From NCBI GenBank assembly GCA_035762175.1, contig DASTPP010000374.1, forward strand, positions 62,001-126,000: a DNA stretch of 64,000 bases. Reading direction: 5' to 3'. Positions 1-8,533 of this stretch are shown piece after piece. Each line of letters opens with the position of its first letter. The first letter of the stretch is position 1. The stretch is from DASTPP01 sp035762175. Lineage in GTDB: Bacteria > Myxococcota_A > Polyangia > Polyangiales > Polyangiaceae. A program made the translations under genes and the position numbers. The notes under the pieces are model-generated. The model was not told where the DNA came from, ran no database searches, and saw nothing but the letters and a program-made list of their open reading frames with translations.

Positions 1-1
1 G

Positions 2-1216
2 GTGAAGCCGTACTTGCAGCTCGAGAAGCTGCGCGAGGGCATGTTCTGGGTGGCCGGCGAGCTCTTCGGCTTCGAGTTCGTGCCGGCCGACGGCGTGCCG
101 GTCTACCACCCCGACGTGCGCGTCTTCGAGGTCAAGGACCGGGCGAGCGGCCGGCACGTGGGGCTCTGGTACTTCGACCCCTACGCGCGCAAGGGCAAGC
201 GCAGCGGGGCGTGGATGAACGCCTACCGCAGCCAGGAGCGCTTCCGGGGCGAGGTGACGACGCTCGTGTCGAACAACTCGAACTTCGTGAAGCCCAACCC
301 GGGCGAGCCGGTGCTCATCAGCTGGGCGGACGCCGAGACGCTCTTTCACGAGTTCGGCCACGCGCTGCACGGCCTCAGCTCGAACGTGACGTACCCCTCG
401 CTCTCGGGCACGAACGTGCCGCGCGACTACGTCGAGTTCCCCTCGCAGCTCTTGGAGCACTGGCTGCCGACGCCGGAGGTGCTCAACCGGTTCGCGCTGC
501 ACCACCAGACGGGCAAGCCGATACCGCCGGCGCTCGTGGCGAAGATCAAGCGGGCGGCGACGTTCAACCAGGGCTTCGGCACGGTCGAGTACCTGTCGTC
601 GGCGCTCGTCGACATGAAGCTGCACTTGGCGGGCGACAAGCCGGTCGACGCCGACGCGTTCGAGCGCGACGCGCTCAAGCAGCTGGGCATGCCCGACGAG
701 ATCGTGATGCGGCACCGCACGCCGCAGTTCAACCACGTCTTCGCGGGCGACGGCTACTCGGCCGGCTACTACAGCTACCTCTGGTCGGACACGCTGACGG
801 CCGACGCCTTCGAGGCCTTCACGCAGGCCAAGGGCCCCTACGACCCGAAGGTCGCGGGCAAGCTGCGCGAGCACGTCTTCGCGGCGGGCAACACGGTCGA
901 CCCGGCCGAGGGCTACCGGGCCTTCCGGGGCAAGGACCCGGGCGTCGACGCGCTGATGCGCAAGCGGGGCTTCCCGGCGGCGCGGGGCGGGGCGCCCGCC
1001 AAGAAGGCGGCGCCGTTAGCGGGGCGGGGCGGCGCCCGCGCGCGCCGGCGGCGTCAGGCGCCCGCGGCGCGCAGGCGCGCGGGCGCGGCCTCGCGGGGGC
1101 GGGCGGGGCGCGGCTCGGCGTGCGCGGCGAGGCGGCGCGAGGAGCGCGGCTCGGGCGAGGCCGAGTGCAGGGCGGCGCCGGCGAGGATGGCCTCGCAGAG
1201 CGTGGCGAAGTCGTAG
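2..1216 (+). CDS. M3 family oligopeptidase (C-terminal part)
   Basis: This is the 3' part of a zinc metallopeptidase of family M3 (thimet oligopeptidase/oligopeptidase A/Dcp), which cleaves short peptides, usually in the cytosol. The gene enters from the left edge, so the true start is outside the window. The zinc site FHEFGHALHGL lies near fragment residues 115-125 (HExxH plus catalytic Glu), and conserved downstream blocks such as DYVEFPSQLLEHW and GDGYSAGYYSYLW are present. Family similarity ends around residue 325-330 (about base 990). The last ~75 residues are an Arg/Ala/Gly-rich tail encoded antisense to the end of ddl, with no visible domain. The tail probably arose because the ancestral stop was lost. 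The peptidase call is secure; the functional C-terminus is not. Confidence 0.9.
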   Translation: MKPYLQLEKLREGMFWVAGELFGFEFVPADGVPVYHPDVRVFEVKDRASGRHVGLWYFDPYARKGKRSGAWMNAYRSQERFRGEVTTLVSNNSNFVKPNPGEPVLISWADAETLFHEFGHALHGLSSNVTYPSLSGTNVPRDYVEFPSQLLEHWLPTPEVLNRFALHHQTGKPIPPALVAKIKRAATFNQGFGTVEYLSSALVDMKLHLAGDKPVDADAFERDALKQLGMPDEIVMRHRTPQFNHVFAGDGYSAGYYSYLWSDTLTADAFEAFTQAKGPYDPKVAGKLREHVFAAGNTVDPAEGYRAFRGKDPGVDALMRKRGFPAARGGAPAKKAAPLAGRGGARARRRRQAPAARRRAGAASRGRAGRGSACAARRREERGSGEAECRAAPARMASQSVAKS

Positions 1217-2079
1217 CCGGCGGCGGCGGCGATGCGGGGCAGCAGGCTCGTCTCGGTCATGCCCGGCTGGGTGTTGACCTCGAGGATGTACTCGTTCTCG
1301 CCCTCGGTCACGAGCACGTCGACGCGCACGGCGCTGGTGCAGCCGAGGGCGCGGGCGGCGCGCTCGGCGAGGTTGAGCACGTTGCGCAGGCGCGTCGGCG
1401 GCAGGCGCGCGGGCAGGTGGTAGGCGGTCATGCCCGGGGTGTACTTGGCCTCGAAGTCGAAGAGGCCGGCCCTCGGCTCGACCTCGAGCGCGCCGAGGAC
1501 GCGGCCGCCGAGCAGGGCGACGGTCACCTCGCGGCCGGCGACGTAGCGCTCGACGAGCGCGACGCGGTCGTAGCGGAAGGCCTCGCCGAGGGCGCGGCCG
1601 AGGCCGGCGAGGTCGTCGACCCGGCGCACGCCGAGGCTCGAGCCCTCGCCGCGCGGCTTGACGACGGCGGGGAAGCCGAACGAGCCGTGCAGCTCTTCGA
1701 GGTCGCCGGCGAGCTCGTCGGACGCGACCGCGTAGTAGGGCGGCGTCGGCACGTTGTGCAGCCGGAAGAGCTCCTTCGACTTGACCTTGTCCATCGCGAG
1801 CGCGCTCGCGAGCAGCGACGAGCCCGTGTAGGGCACGCCCATCAGCTCGCAGACGCCCTGCACGCAGCCGTCTTCGCCGTAGCGCCCGTGCAGCGCCAGG
1901 AAGGCGACGTCGACGCCGGCGCCGCCGATCAGCGACGACGCCTCGCGGGCGTCGTCGAGCACGAGGGGCACCGCGTCGTGGCCGCGCCCGCGCAGGGCGG
2001 CCACCACCGCCTCGCCCGAGCGCAGGCTCACCTCGCGCTCGCCCGACGTACCGCCCATCACCACGCCGATTCGTTGCAT
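1054..2079 (-). CDS. ddl: D-alanine--D-alanine ligase
   Basis: ATP-grasp ligase that joins two D-Ala residues for peptidoglycan precursor synthesis in the cytoplasm. The N-terminus MQRIGVVMGGTSGEREVSLR is the classical Ddl opening with its catalytic Glu. Typical blocks follow: VFLALHGRYGEDG-like (FLALHGRYGEDGCVQG), YTGSSLLASALAMDK, VVKPRGEGSSLGV (ATP grip), and EVNTQPGMTETSLLP near the metal site. I placed the start at ATG 2079, preceded by AAGG about 8 bases upstream; an in-frame ATG six codons earlier is possible. The enzyme body ends near CEAILAG, and the last ~40 residues are a low-complexity Pro/Arg/Ala tail overlapping the convergent peptidase gene by about 160 bases. Confidence 0.93.
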   Translation of the reverse strand: MQRIGVVMGGTSGEREVSLRSGEAVVAALRGRGHDAVPLVLDDAREASSLIGGAGVDVAFLALHGRYGEDGCVQGVCELMGVPYTGSSLLASALAMDKVKSKELFRLHNVPTPPYYAVASDELAGDLEELHGSFGFPAVVKPRGEGSSLGVRRVDDLAGLGRALGEAFRYDRVALVERYVAGREVTVALLGGRVLGALEVEPRAGLFDFEAKYTPGMTAYHLPARLPPTRLRNVLNLAERAARALGCTSAVRVDVLVTEGENEYILEVNTQPGMTETSLLPRIAAAAGYDFATLCEAILAGAALHSASPEPRSSRRLAAHAEPRPARPREAAPARLRAAGA

Positions 2080-2238
2080 GTTGCCTTGACGCTCCATTCC
2101 GGTGACCACCCCGGTATCAAGCGCCGCGCGGGGGGTCAACAAAGTGACGGACGCGCCCCCGGCGGCTCAGGGCGGCCCCGCGATCGCCGCGAAAAGCGGC
2201 CCGGCGCGCGGGCGGCACCCCGCGCGCCGGGCGCGGCC

Positions 2239-3462
2239 TCAGAGCGGGCCGAAGGGGTGCACGAAGAGGCCGCTGCGCATCTTCGGCTCGAACCAGGTGC
2301 TCTTCGGCGGCATGAGCAGGCCGGCGTCGCTGACGGCGATGAGGTCGGAGACGCGGGTCGGGTAGAGCGCGAGGCCGAGCGAGAAGCCGCCCTCGCGCAC
2401 GCGGCGCTCGAGCTCGGCGGGGCCGCGGATGCCGCCGACGAACTCGAGGTGCGGGTCGCGGCGCGGGTCGGCGACGCCGAAGACGGGCTCGAGCAGCTGC
2501 GACTGAACGAGCGAGCAGTCGAGCGAGGCGACGGGGTCGCGCGCGTCGAAGCCGCCCGGGCGCACGCGGGCCCTCCGCCAGCGGTCGCCGAGGAAGAAGC
2601 CGAACGAGCGGGGGGCGTCGGGCTCGGGCGCGGCGGCGTCTTCGACGTCGAAGCGGGCCGCGATCTCGCGCAGGAGCTCGGCGGGGCCGCGGCCGCGGCG
2701 GTCCTTGACCAGGCGGTTGTAGGCCATGATGTGCACCTCGTCGTCGGGCACGAGCACGGCCAGAAAGACGCCGTGGTCGCCGGGCTCGCCGGCGCGCTGC
2801 TGGTGCACGCGCGAGGCGGCGGCGCTGCGGTGGTGGCCGTCGGCGACGTAGAGGGCGGGCACTTTCTCGGCGAAGGCGCGCTCGAGGGCGGGGGCGACGG
2901 CGTCGGGCACGTCCCAGACGGTGTGGCGCACGCCCTCGGCCTCGAAGTCGTCGGCGGGGGCCGAGGCGAGCAGGGGCGCGAGCAGGGCCTTGACGTCGGG
3001 CTCGGCCCGGTAGGTAAGAAAGACGGGCTCGTCGTGGGCGCCGAGCGCGTCGATGTGGCGCGTGCGGTCGTCTTCTTTGTCGGGCTTCGTGTTCTCATGC
3101 TTCCGAATGACGCCCCGGTCGTACTCGTCGACCGACACGCAGGCCACGAGCCCCGCCTGGCGGCGGCCGCCGCGCTCTTGCGCGTAGAGCCAGTAGCGCG
3201 CGCCCGCGCTCGGCGCGAGGGCGCCGCGGCCCGCGAGCCGCTCGAGCGCGCGCCGGCCCTCGGCGTAGACCTGCGGGTCGTGCTCGTCGGTGCCCTGGGG
3301 CAGGCCGACCTCGGGGCGCGAGACGTAGAGAAAGCTGAGGTCGCTCTCGGCCGCGAGGGCGCGCGCCTCGCGCGTGTCGATGACGTCGTAGGGCGGGCAG
3401 GCGACGCGGGCGGCGAGGCCGGGGGCCGGGCGCAGCGCGCGGAAGGGTCGGACGGTGGCCAC
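2239..3462 (-). CDS. DUF1015 family protein
   Basis: 407-residue cytosolic protein recognisable as the DUF1015 family: an N-terminal FRALRPAPGLAARVACPPYDVI, a central YVADGHHRSAAA (VADGHHR signature, about residue 225), and a C-terminal TWFEPKMRSGLFVHPF block. The length matches the family. Its biochemical role is not established; it is often found near amino-acid or cell-wall genes. The start is GTG 3462 and no convincing ribosome-binding site is visible. It is in the same orientation as ddl, about 160 bases upstream of it, so co-transcription is possible. The stretch between them holds nothing recognisable. Confidence 0.85.
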   Translation of the reverse strand: MATVRPFRALRPAPGLAARVACPPYDVIDTREARALAAESDLSFLYVSRPEVGLPQGTDEHDPQVYAEGRRALERLAGRGALAPSAGARYWLYAQERGGRRQAGLVACVSVDEYDRGVIRKHENTKPDKEDDRTRHIDALGAHDEPVFLTYRAEPDVKALLAPLLASAPADDFEAEGVRHTVWDVPDAVAPALERAFAEKVPALYVADGHHRSAAASRVHQQRAGEPGDHGVFLAVLVPDDEVHIMAYNRLVKDRRGRGPAELLREIAARFDVEDAAAPEPDAPRSFGFFLGDRWRRARVRPGGFDARDPVASLDCSLVQSQLLEPVFGVADPRRDPHLEFVGGIRGPAELERRVREGGFSLGLALYPTRVSDLIAVSDAGLLMPPKSTWFEPKMRSGLFVHPFGPL

Positions 3463-3506
3463 GGGGTGGCGATAGCAAAGGCGCGCCCGCGCCGGAAGGC
3501 GGCGCC

Positions 3507-4532
3507 GTGACCCGCCTGCGGGCCCGCGACGAGGCGCCCGAGCGGCCCGAGGGCGTCGAGGAGGGGTCGGTCGTCACCGTCTTCCGGGTCCCGCCCGAAA
3601 TGGCCGGCATGCGGGTCGACCGCTTCTTGCACACCCAGCTCAAGCGCACGAGCCGCACCCGCGCCCGCGACATCGCCAAGATAAGCGCGCACGCGGCCGA
3701 CGGGCGGCGCCTCCGCCCGGGCGACCGCGTGCGGGCCGAGCAGCGGGTGCTGCTCTGGCGCCCCCCCTGGGACGAAAACCCCGTGCCGACCGAGCTGCCG
3801 CTGCTCTACGAAGACGCGCACCTCTTCGCGGTCGACAAGCCGGCGGGCCTGCCCGTGCACCCGAGCGCGCGCTACTACCGCAACACCGTCGTCAAGGTGC
3901 TCGAGGCGGCCCGGCCGGGCGAGTTCTTGTCGCTCGCGCACCGCATCGACCGCGAGACCTCGGGCGTGCTCCTGCTCTCGCGCTCGCCCGGCGCCGACCG
4001 CGCCATCAAGAAAGCCTTCGAGGCGCGCGAGGGCTTCGAGAAGGCCTACCTCGCGCTCGTCTGGGGCGAGCCGCCCGAGCCCGCGCGCCGCATCGACCTG
4101 CCGCTCGAGCTCGACCCGACGGCCAAGACGAAGGTGCGCATGCGCGTCGCCCCCCCCGGCGAGGGGCTGAGCGCCGCGACGCGCGTGACGCTGCTTGAGA
4201 CGCGCCGGCGCGAGGGGCGCGCCTACTCGCTGCTGCGCTGCGAGCTCGAGACCGGGCGCCAGCACCAGATCCGCGTGCACCTGGCCGCCACGGGCACGCC
4301 CATCGTCGGCGACAAGCTCTACGCCTTCGACGAGGGCTACTTCGCCCGCTCGATCGACGGGCTCGACACCGACGAAGACCGCGCCCGCCTCGAGCTGCCC
4401 CGCCACGCCCTGCACGCCGCGCGCCTCGCCTTCGACCACCCCTTCGGCGGCCACCGCGTCGCCATCGAGTCGCCGCTGCCGCCCGACCTCGCCGCCTTCT
4501 GGCAGGCGCTCGCGCCGGAGCCCGAGCCCTGA
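3507..4532 (+). CDS. RluA-family RNA pseudouridine synthase
   Basis: Converts uridine to pseudouridine in rRNA or tRNA. An S4-like RNA-binding region (about residues 25-85, with MRVDRFLHTQLKR) precedes the catalytic domain. The family motif HRIDRETSG has the catalytic Asp at about residue 148, and the GRQHQIRVHLAATGTPIVGD block that closes the active site follows near residue 250. The length (341 aa) is normal. The start is GTG 3507, behind a purine-rich GGAAGG. It is divergent from the DUF1015 gene with only 44 bases between start codons. I cannot assign it to RluC, RluD or TruC, so no symbol is given. Confidence 0.9.
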   Translation: MTRLRARDEAPERPEGVEEGSVVTVFRVPPEMAGMRVDRFLHTQLKRTSRTRARDIAKISAHAADGRRLRPGDRVRAEQRVLLWRPPWDENPVPTELPLLYEDAHLFAVDKPAGLPVHPSARYYRNTVVKVLEAARPGEFLSLAHRIDRETSGVLLLSRSPGADRAIKKAFEAREGFEKAYLALVWGEPPEPARRIDLPLELDPTAKTKVRMRVAPPGEGLSAATRVTLLETRRREGRAYSLLRCELETGRQHQIRVHLAATGTPIVGDKLYAFDEGYFARSIDGLDTDEDRARLELPRHALHAARLAFDHPFGGHRVAIESPLPPDLAAFWQALAPEPEP

Positions 4533-4634
4533 TCCGGGCGGCGGTCGGGTTTGCGCGCCCCTCGGGCAGCCCTCCGGGCTCCGACCGCAGGGTACCCGCC
4601 CTCCGAGCGCGAACCCCCCGGGCGCCCGCAGGCC

Positions 4635-5231
4635 TCAGGGCACCTCGATGGCAAACGACGGCCCGGCCCAGCAGACCGCGCCGCTGCAGCCCTCGATCGG
4701 GGGGCGCAAGGCAAGGAGCTCGATCTCGCGCTGCGCTTCGATCACGGCCTCGCCGTCCGCACGCTGCACCGTCAGGGCGGCAGTATGCACGCCCTGCCAC
4801 GAGCGCGAGCGGCCCCCGAGCCGCAGGCCCAGCACGAGCGTCGACGCTTCGTCGGGCCCCCCAATCGCGCGTGGCTCGGGCCGCTCGGGCCCCCCGATCG
4901 CGCGTGGCTCGGGCCGCTCGGGCCCCTCGGGGCCCCACACCTCGCACGAGCGCAGAGCCCCCCGGTAGCCGGCGCAGCCGCCGTCGGGCCTCAAGATCGC
5001 CTCGCCGCAGACCTCGTCGACGCACGCGCGCAGCGCGAGCGGGGCGCCCCCCGCCTCGCGCAGCAGCGACGAGAGCGGCGCCAGCCGGAACGACATCGAG
5101 CTCTCGCACTCGTCGATCGCCGCGCAGCTCGGCCCGCCCCCACAGCCGGCGGGCGCCGCGGCGAAGGCCGCGAGCAGGGCGGCAAGAGCGACGCCGCGGG
5201 GGGCTCGGGCGGGCGCGGCGTCGGGGGCCAT
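4635..5231 (-). CDS. Hypothetical lipoprotein
   Basis: 198-residue protein of unknown function. It starts at ATG 5231 with an Ala-rich hydrophobic signal and a lipobox ending PAGC (Cys at about residue 30), so it is predicted to be exported and lipid-anchored. The mature part has several paired cysteines (SCAAIDEC, CVDEVC, GCAGY, GCSGAVC), consistent with disulphides outside the cytoplasm. A perfect in-frame 11-residue tandem duplication (GPERPEPRAIG twice) sits in the middle. I do not recognise a domain. It lies just downstream of the amidohydrolase on the same strand (24 bases between them), so the two probably share a transcript. Confidence 0.65.
   Translation of the reverse strand: MAPDAAPARAPRGVALAALLAAFAAAPAGCGGGPSCAAIDECESSMSFRLAPLSSLLREAGGAPLALRACVDEVCGEAILRPDGGCAGYRGALRSCEVWGPEGPERPEPRAIGGPERPEPRAIGGPDEASTLVLGLRLGGRSRSWQGVHTAALTVQRADGEAVIEAQREIELLALRPPIEGCSGAVCWAGPSFAIEVP
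4854..4919. repeat. 33-bp tandem duplication inside lipoprotein gene
   Basis: Two adjacent 33-bp copies (4854-4886 and 4887-4919) differ at a single base. The unit is a multiple of three, so the lipoprotein reading frame is kept and 11 residues are duplicated. This looks like a recent slippage event. Confidence 0.85.
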
Positions 5232-5254
5232 CGGGTCGGGTTGGTCTAGCAGGC

Positions 5255-6943
5255 TCAGAGGCCCCGCGCGCGGTAGGTGTCGCGCCCGCCCATCACGGTG
5301 AGCACGATCTCGGCCTTCGCGATGCTCTCGGCGCCGGCCGAGAGGTCGGCCGAGGCGGCGACGAAGTCGGCGAGCTTGCCGGGCGCGAGCGTGCCCTTGC
5401 GGCCCTCGTCGAAGCTCGCGTAGGCCGCGTCGCGGGTGTAGTGGCGCAGCGCCGCCTCGGCCCCGATGCGCTGCTCGGGGTGCCAGCCGCCCGGCGGGTT
5501 GCCCTCGACGGTCGTGCGGGTCACGGCCGCGCGCAGGCCCCGCAGCACCTCGCACGAGAACACCGGCCAGTCGCTGCCGAAGGCCTGCACCGCGCCCGCG
5601 TCGTCGATCGACTTGAAGGCCATGGCGCGCGGCGCCCGCTCGGGGCCGAGGGCGGGCACGTACGCCTCGAAGTGGTTCTTGTCCGGGTAGATGAAGGTCG
5701 GCTGCGTGGACGCGACGACCCCCAGCGGCCCGAAGCGGGCGACGTCCTCGAAGCGCGGGGCCTCGACGTGCTCGACGCGGTGGCGCCGCGCCCGCGGGCC
5801 GTTCTCGCGGGCCGCCCGCTCGTAGGCGTTCAGCGCCATGTGGATCGCCCGGTCGCCGATGGCATGCAGAAAGATCTGGAAGCCCTCGCGGTCGTACAGC
5901 GACACCGCGCGGTCGAGCTCCTCGGGCGTCCAGTTGGCGAGGCCCCGGCCCCCGCCCGGGTAGGGGTCGAACATCGCCGCCGTTTGCGCCTCGACCACGC
6001 CGTCGACGAAGCCCTTGACCGCCCCGAAGCGAAACGTGTCCGACCGGTAGCGCGCGCGCAGGGCGCGGTAGCGCGCGAGGAGCTCGGGCCCGGGCTCTTT
6101 GGCCATCGCGAGGGCCGAGTACATGCGCACCGTGAGCGCGCCCTCGGCGATCAGCCGGTCGAAGATCGGCAGGTCGGCCTCGTCGAAGCCCGCGTTCTGC
6201 GCCGACGTCAGGCCGTACGAGGCCGCCAGATCGAGCCCCCGGCGGACGAGCCGGTACTTCGCCTCGGCGTCGGGCGGCGGCACGCGCCCGCTCACCAGGG
6301 CCTGCGCGGCCTCTTTGAAGACGCCGGTGGGCTCGCCGCCCTCGTCCTTGACGATGACGCCGTGCTCGGGGTCTCGGCTGAGCCGGCCGACGCCCGCCGC
6401 CCGCAGGGCCGCCGTGTTGGCCCAGCCCGTGTGCTCGTCGTAGCTGGTCATCCAGGCGGGCCGGTCGGGTACGGCGGCGTCGAGCAGCCGCCGGTGGGGC
6501 AGGCCGCCGGGGAAGGCGGCGTAGGCCCAGCCCCGCCCCACGACCCAGGGCGCCTCGGGGTTCGCCCGGGCAAACGCGGCGATTTTTCGCTGGATCTCTT
6601 CGACCGTGAAGGCGCCCGCGAGGTTGACCATGCCGAGCGTCAGGCTGCCGCCCACGAAGTGCAGGTGCGCGTCGTTGAAGCCCGGGTAGACGAAGAGGCC
6701 GCGCAGATCGACCACCTCGGCGCCCCGGCCGGCCCGGGCCCGGGCCTCGGCGTCCGTGCCGACGGCCGCGATGACGCCGCCCCGGACGGCCAGGGCCTCG
6801 GCGAAGGGCCGCCCGGGCTCGCCCGTCCAGACCCGCCCCCGCACGAAGACGCGCTCGGCCTCGCCCCCCCCGGGCGCGGGCGGCCGGGCGGCCGGGGCGC
6901 AGGCCCCCAGCCCCAGCGAGGCGAGAAAAGCCCGGCGCCTCAC
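5255..6943 (-). CDS. Exported YtcJ-like metal-dependent amidohydrolase
   Basis: 562-residue TIM-barrel amidohydrolase of the YtcJ/LAF3 group, hydrolases acting on C-N bonds whose substrates are mostly unknown. GTG start at 6943. The N-terminus RRRAFLASLGLGAC combines an Arg-rich Tat-like stretch with a possible lipobox Cys, so export is likely. Hallmarks are the metal-binding PGFNDAHLHFVGG (about residue 90), the central VKGFVDGVVEAQTA, HAIGDRAIHMALNAY, RHRVEHVEA, and the C-terminal GSDWPV. It ends with the usual LAPGKLADFVA that returns to the small beta domain. The preceding 135-bp gap to the response regulator is relatively AT-rich and probably holds divergent promoters. Confidence 0.88.
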   Translation of the reverse strand: MRRRAFLASLGLGACAPAARPPAPGGGEAERVFVRGRVWTGEPGRPFAEALAVRGGVIAAVGTDAEARARAGRGAEVVDLRGLFVYPGFNDAHLHFVGGSLTLGMVNLAGAFTVEEIQRKIAAFARANPEAPWVVGRGWAYAAFPGGLPHRRLLDAAVPDRPAWMTSYDEHTGWANTAALRAAGVGRLSRDPEHGVIVKDEGGEPTGVFKEAAQALVSGRVPPPDAEAKYRLVRRGLDLAASYGLTSAQNAGFDEADLPIFDRLIAEGALTVRMYSALAMAKEPGPELLARYRALRARYRSDTFRFGAVKGFVDGVVEAQTAAMFDPYPGGGRGLANWTPEELDRAVSLYDREGFQIFLHAIGDRAIHMALNAYERAARENGPRARRHRVEHVEAPRFEDVARFGPLGVVASTQPTFIYPDKNHFEAYVPALGPERAPRAMAFKSIDDAGAVQAFGSDWPVFSCEVLRGLRAAVTRTTVEGNPPGGWHPEQRIGAEAALRHYTRDAAYASFDEGRKGTLAPGKLADFVAASADLSAGAESIAKAEIVLTVMGGRDTYRARGL

Positions 6944-7078
6944 GCCCGCCGCCCCCGGGCGGCGCCCGCCCGACTCATGGTAACGTTGCTGGTTTTTGAA
7001 TCCCGGAGCATCCCTGCACTCTAAGCTCAGGTGGGGCTAGATCTGACACGAGCCCCGAGTCTATGAACACGGTGGGAA

Positions 7079-7468
7079 ATGCCGGAACCAGCGAGCGCCC
7101 TCCTTTTGATCGTCAACGACGACGCCCCGAGCCGTTACCTCCTCGCCCGCTACCTCCGCCAGGGCGGCTTCCGAGTGCTCGAGGCGAACGACGGGGCCGA
7201 GGCCCTCGAGGTGGTCGCGCGCGAGCGGCCCGACCTGGTCGTGCTCGACGTGCGCCTGCCCAACGTGTCGGGCTACGAGGTCGGGCGCCGGCTGCGCGCC
7301 GAGCCCGAGACGGCGGGCATCGGCATTCTTTACGTGTCCGCCTACTACCCCGTCGACGTCGTGAACGCCGAGGCCGGCGACGGCGACGCCTACATGGCGC
7401 AGCCGATCGATCAGACCGAGCTTCTCACGACCGTGCGGCTCGTGCTGAAGACGCGCCGGGGGTCGTAG
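7079..7468 (+). CDS. Stand-alone response-regulator receiver domain, degenerate
   Basis: 129-residue single receiver (CheY-like) domain. The acidic pair (NDD, residues 13-15), the phospho-acceptor Asp in VVLDVRLPNVSG (about residue 57) and a Ser at the T/S position (about 87) are present. The invariant Lys of the usual KP motif is replaced by Gln (YMAQPI, about residue 108), which should weaken phosphorylation-driven switching. There is no output domain. It starts at ATG 7079 just after a GGTGGG stretch. No histidine kinase is adjacent, so its partner is unknown. Confidence 0.85.
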   Translation: MPEPASALLLIVNDDAPSRYLLARYLRQGGFRVLEANDGAEALEVVARERPDLVVLDVRLPNVSGYEVGRRLRAEPETAGIGILYVSAYYPVDVVNAEAGDGDAYMAQPIDQTELLTTVRLVLKTRRGS

Positions 7469-7501
7469 CGGGGCCCCCGGCGGCGGCCGGCGCGCCCCGG
7501 G

Positions 7502-7579
7502 CCTCCGTTGCAGCTCACGATGCGGTCGTCGAGCGCGTCGCCTCCGTTGCAGCTCACGATGCGGTCGTCGAGCCCGTCG
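7502..7579. repeat. 39-bp tandem duplication
   Basis: Two adjacent 39-bp copies (7502-7540 and 7541-7579) differ by one base, in the spacer between the response regulator and the coiled-coil gene. The unit begins CCTCCGTTGCAGCTCACGAT. The remainder of the 7469-7849 spacer is very GC-rich and I see no other gene in it. Confidence 0.85.
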
Positions 7580-7849
7580 CCCTCGGACCCACCGCCTTCG
7601 AAGCAGCAGAGCGCCTCGACGCTCTCGCCGTTGGGGCCTCGGGCCCGAGCCCATCTTGACCTACCTTACTCACCCCTGCCGCGCGTGAACGGGCCGCGGC
7701 GCCCCCGCCGCGGGCCCCGAGCGCGCCGGAAAGGGCCCCGGGGAACGCAGCGCGTGCAAGGCCGGTCGCCGCGTCGTACCCTGGGTGGCGCCCGCGGTGC
7801 CCCGGCGCGGGGCGCCGCCCCGACCACCGCGAACCCCGCCCCCGAGCCC

Positions 7850-8533
7850 GTGTCCACCCCGCGACCCCCCACCTCGACCTCGACCTCCCCCTTGCTCGCG
7901 GCGGCCACGGCGTTCGACGCCGAGCTCGCCCGCTACGAGGGCCTCGCCCTCTCGCTCCTGCGCGTCGAGCTCAACTCGGCCAAGGCGCTCGACCGCGCGG
8001 TGGGCGCGCTCGAGCAGGTCGCCGCGAGCGAGGCCGAGCTCGCCTTGCGCGCGCAGCGGCTGCTCGAAGCGATGGGCGAGGCGCGCGACGGCCAGCAGGC
8101 GCGCGCCGCGGCGGTGCACCAGCGGGCGACCGAGGTGCAGAGCCGCAAGGCCCTCTTCGAGAAGCTCGCCGAGGGCCAGTCGCTGCTCGGCACGAGCGCG
8201 GCGCACATCATGACCCTGAGCGAAGAGCTGCTGCGCCGGCACCGGGCCCCGGGCGGCAACGGGGCCGGTAACGGCGCGAGCAACGGCGCGGCCGACGCCT
8301 CGCTCGTCGGCGCGCTCGGCGAGCTCATCGAGCGCATGGAGGCGCTCGTCACCGGCGCCGAAGAGCTCGTCGGGGCGTCGAAGGCGGCGGGCTTCGACGA
8401 CGTGACGCGCCACCTCGAGAGCATCCGGCAGAAGCTGCTCGCCGCCCGCAACCGCCTGCGCCTGGTCGGCGCCCGGCTCGGCGTCGGCCCCGACGACGAG
8501 GGCGAGGGCGGGCCGCCGCCCCGGCTCGCCTGA
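7850..8533 (+). CDS. Hypothetical helical/coiled-coil protein
   Basis: A protein of about 227 residues of unknown function. The chosen start is GTG 7850, where the sequence changes from low-complexity to gene-like; no good ribosome-binding site is visible and the frame is open further upstream, so the start is tentative. The body is strongly helical with heptad-like Leu/Ala spacing (from ARYEGLALSLLRVEL to LEKLAEGQSL-type segments), an Asn/Gly-rich linker (GGNGAGNGASNGAA) near residue 140, then a second helical segment ending with LAARNRLRLVGARLG. No signal peptide or membrane segment is seen. A cytosolic structural or signalling adaptor is possible. Confidence 0.55.
   Translation: MSTPRPPTSTSTSPLLAAATAFDAELARYEGLALSLLRVELNSAKALDRAVGALEQVAASEAELALRAQRLLEAMGEARDGQQARAAAVHQRATEVQSRKALFEKLAEGQSLLGTSAAHIMTLSEELLRRHRAPGGNGAGNGASNGAADASLVGALGELIERMEALVTGAEELVGASKAAGFDDVTRHLESIRQKLLAARNRLRLVGARLGVGPDDEGEGGPPPRLA

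Noticed and set aside
211..3510. 1099-codon plus-strand ORF over ddl and the DUF1015 gene
   Set aside because: Arg/Ala/Gly-rich with no motifs; overlaps three genes with clear family signatures in other frames.
7508..7849. N-terminal extension of the coiled-coil protein from an ATG/TTG near 7508
   Set aside because: The upstream frame is encoded by a 39-bp tandem duplication and Arg/Pro/Gly low-complexity DNA, unlike the body of the protein.
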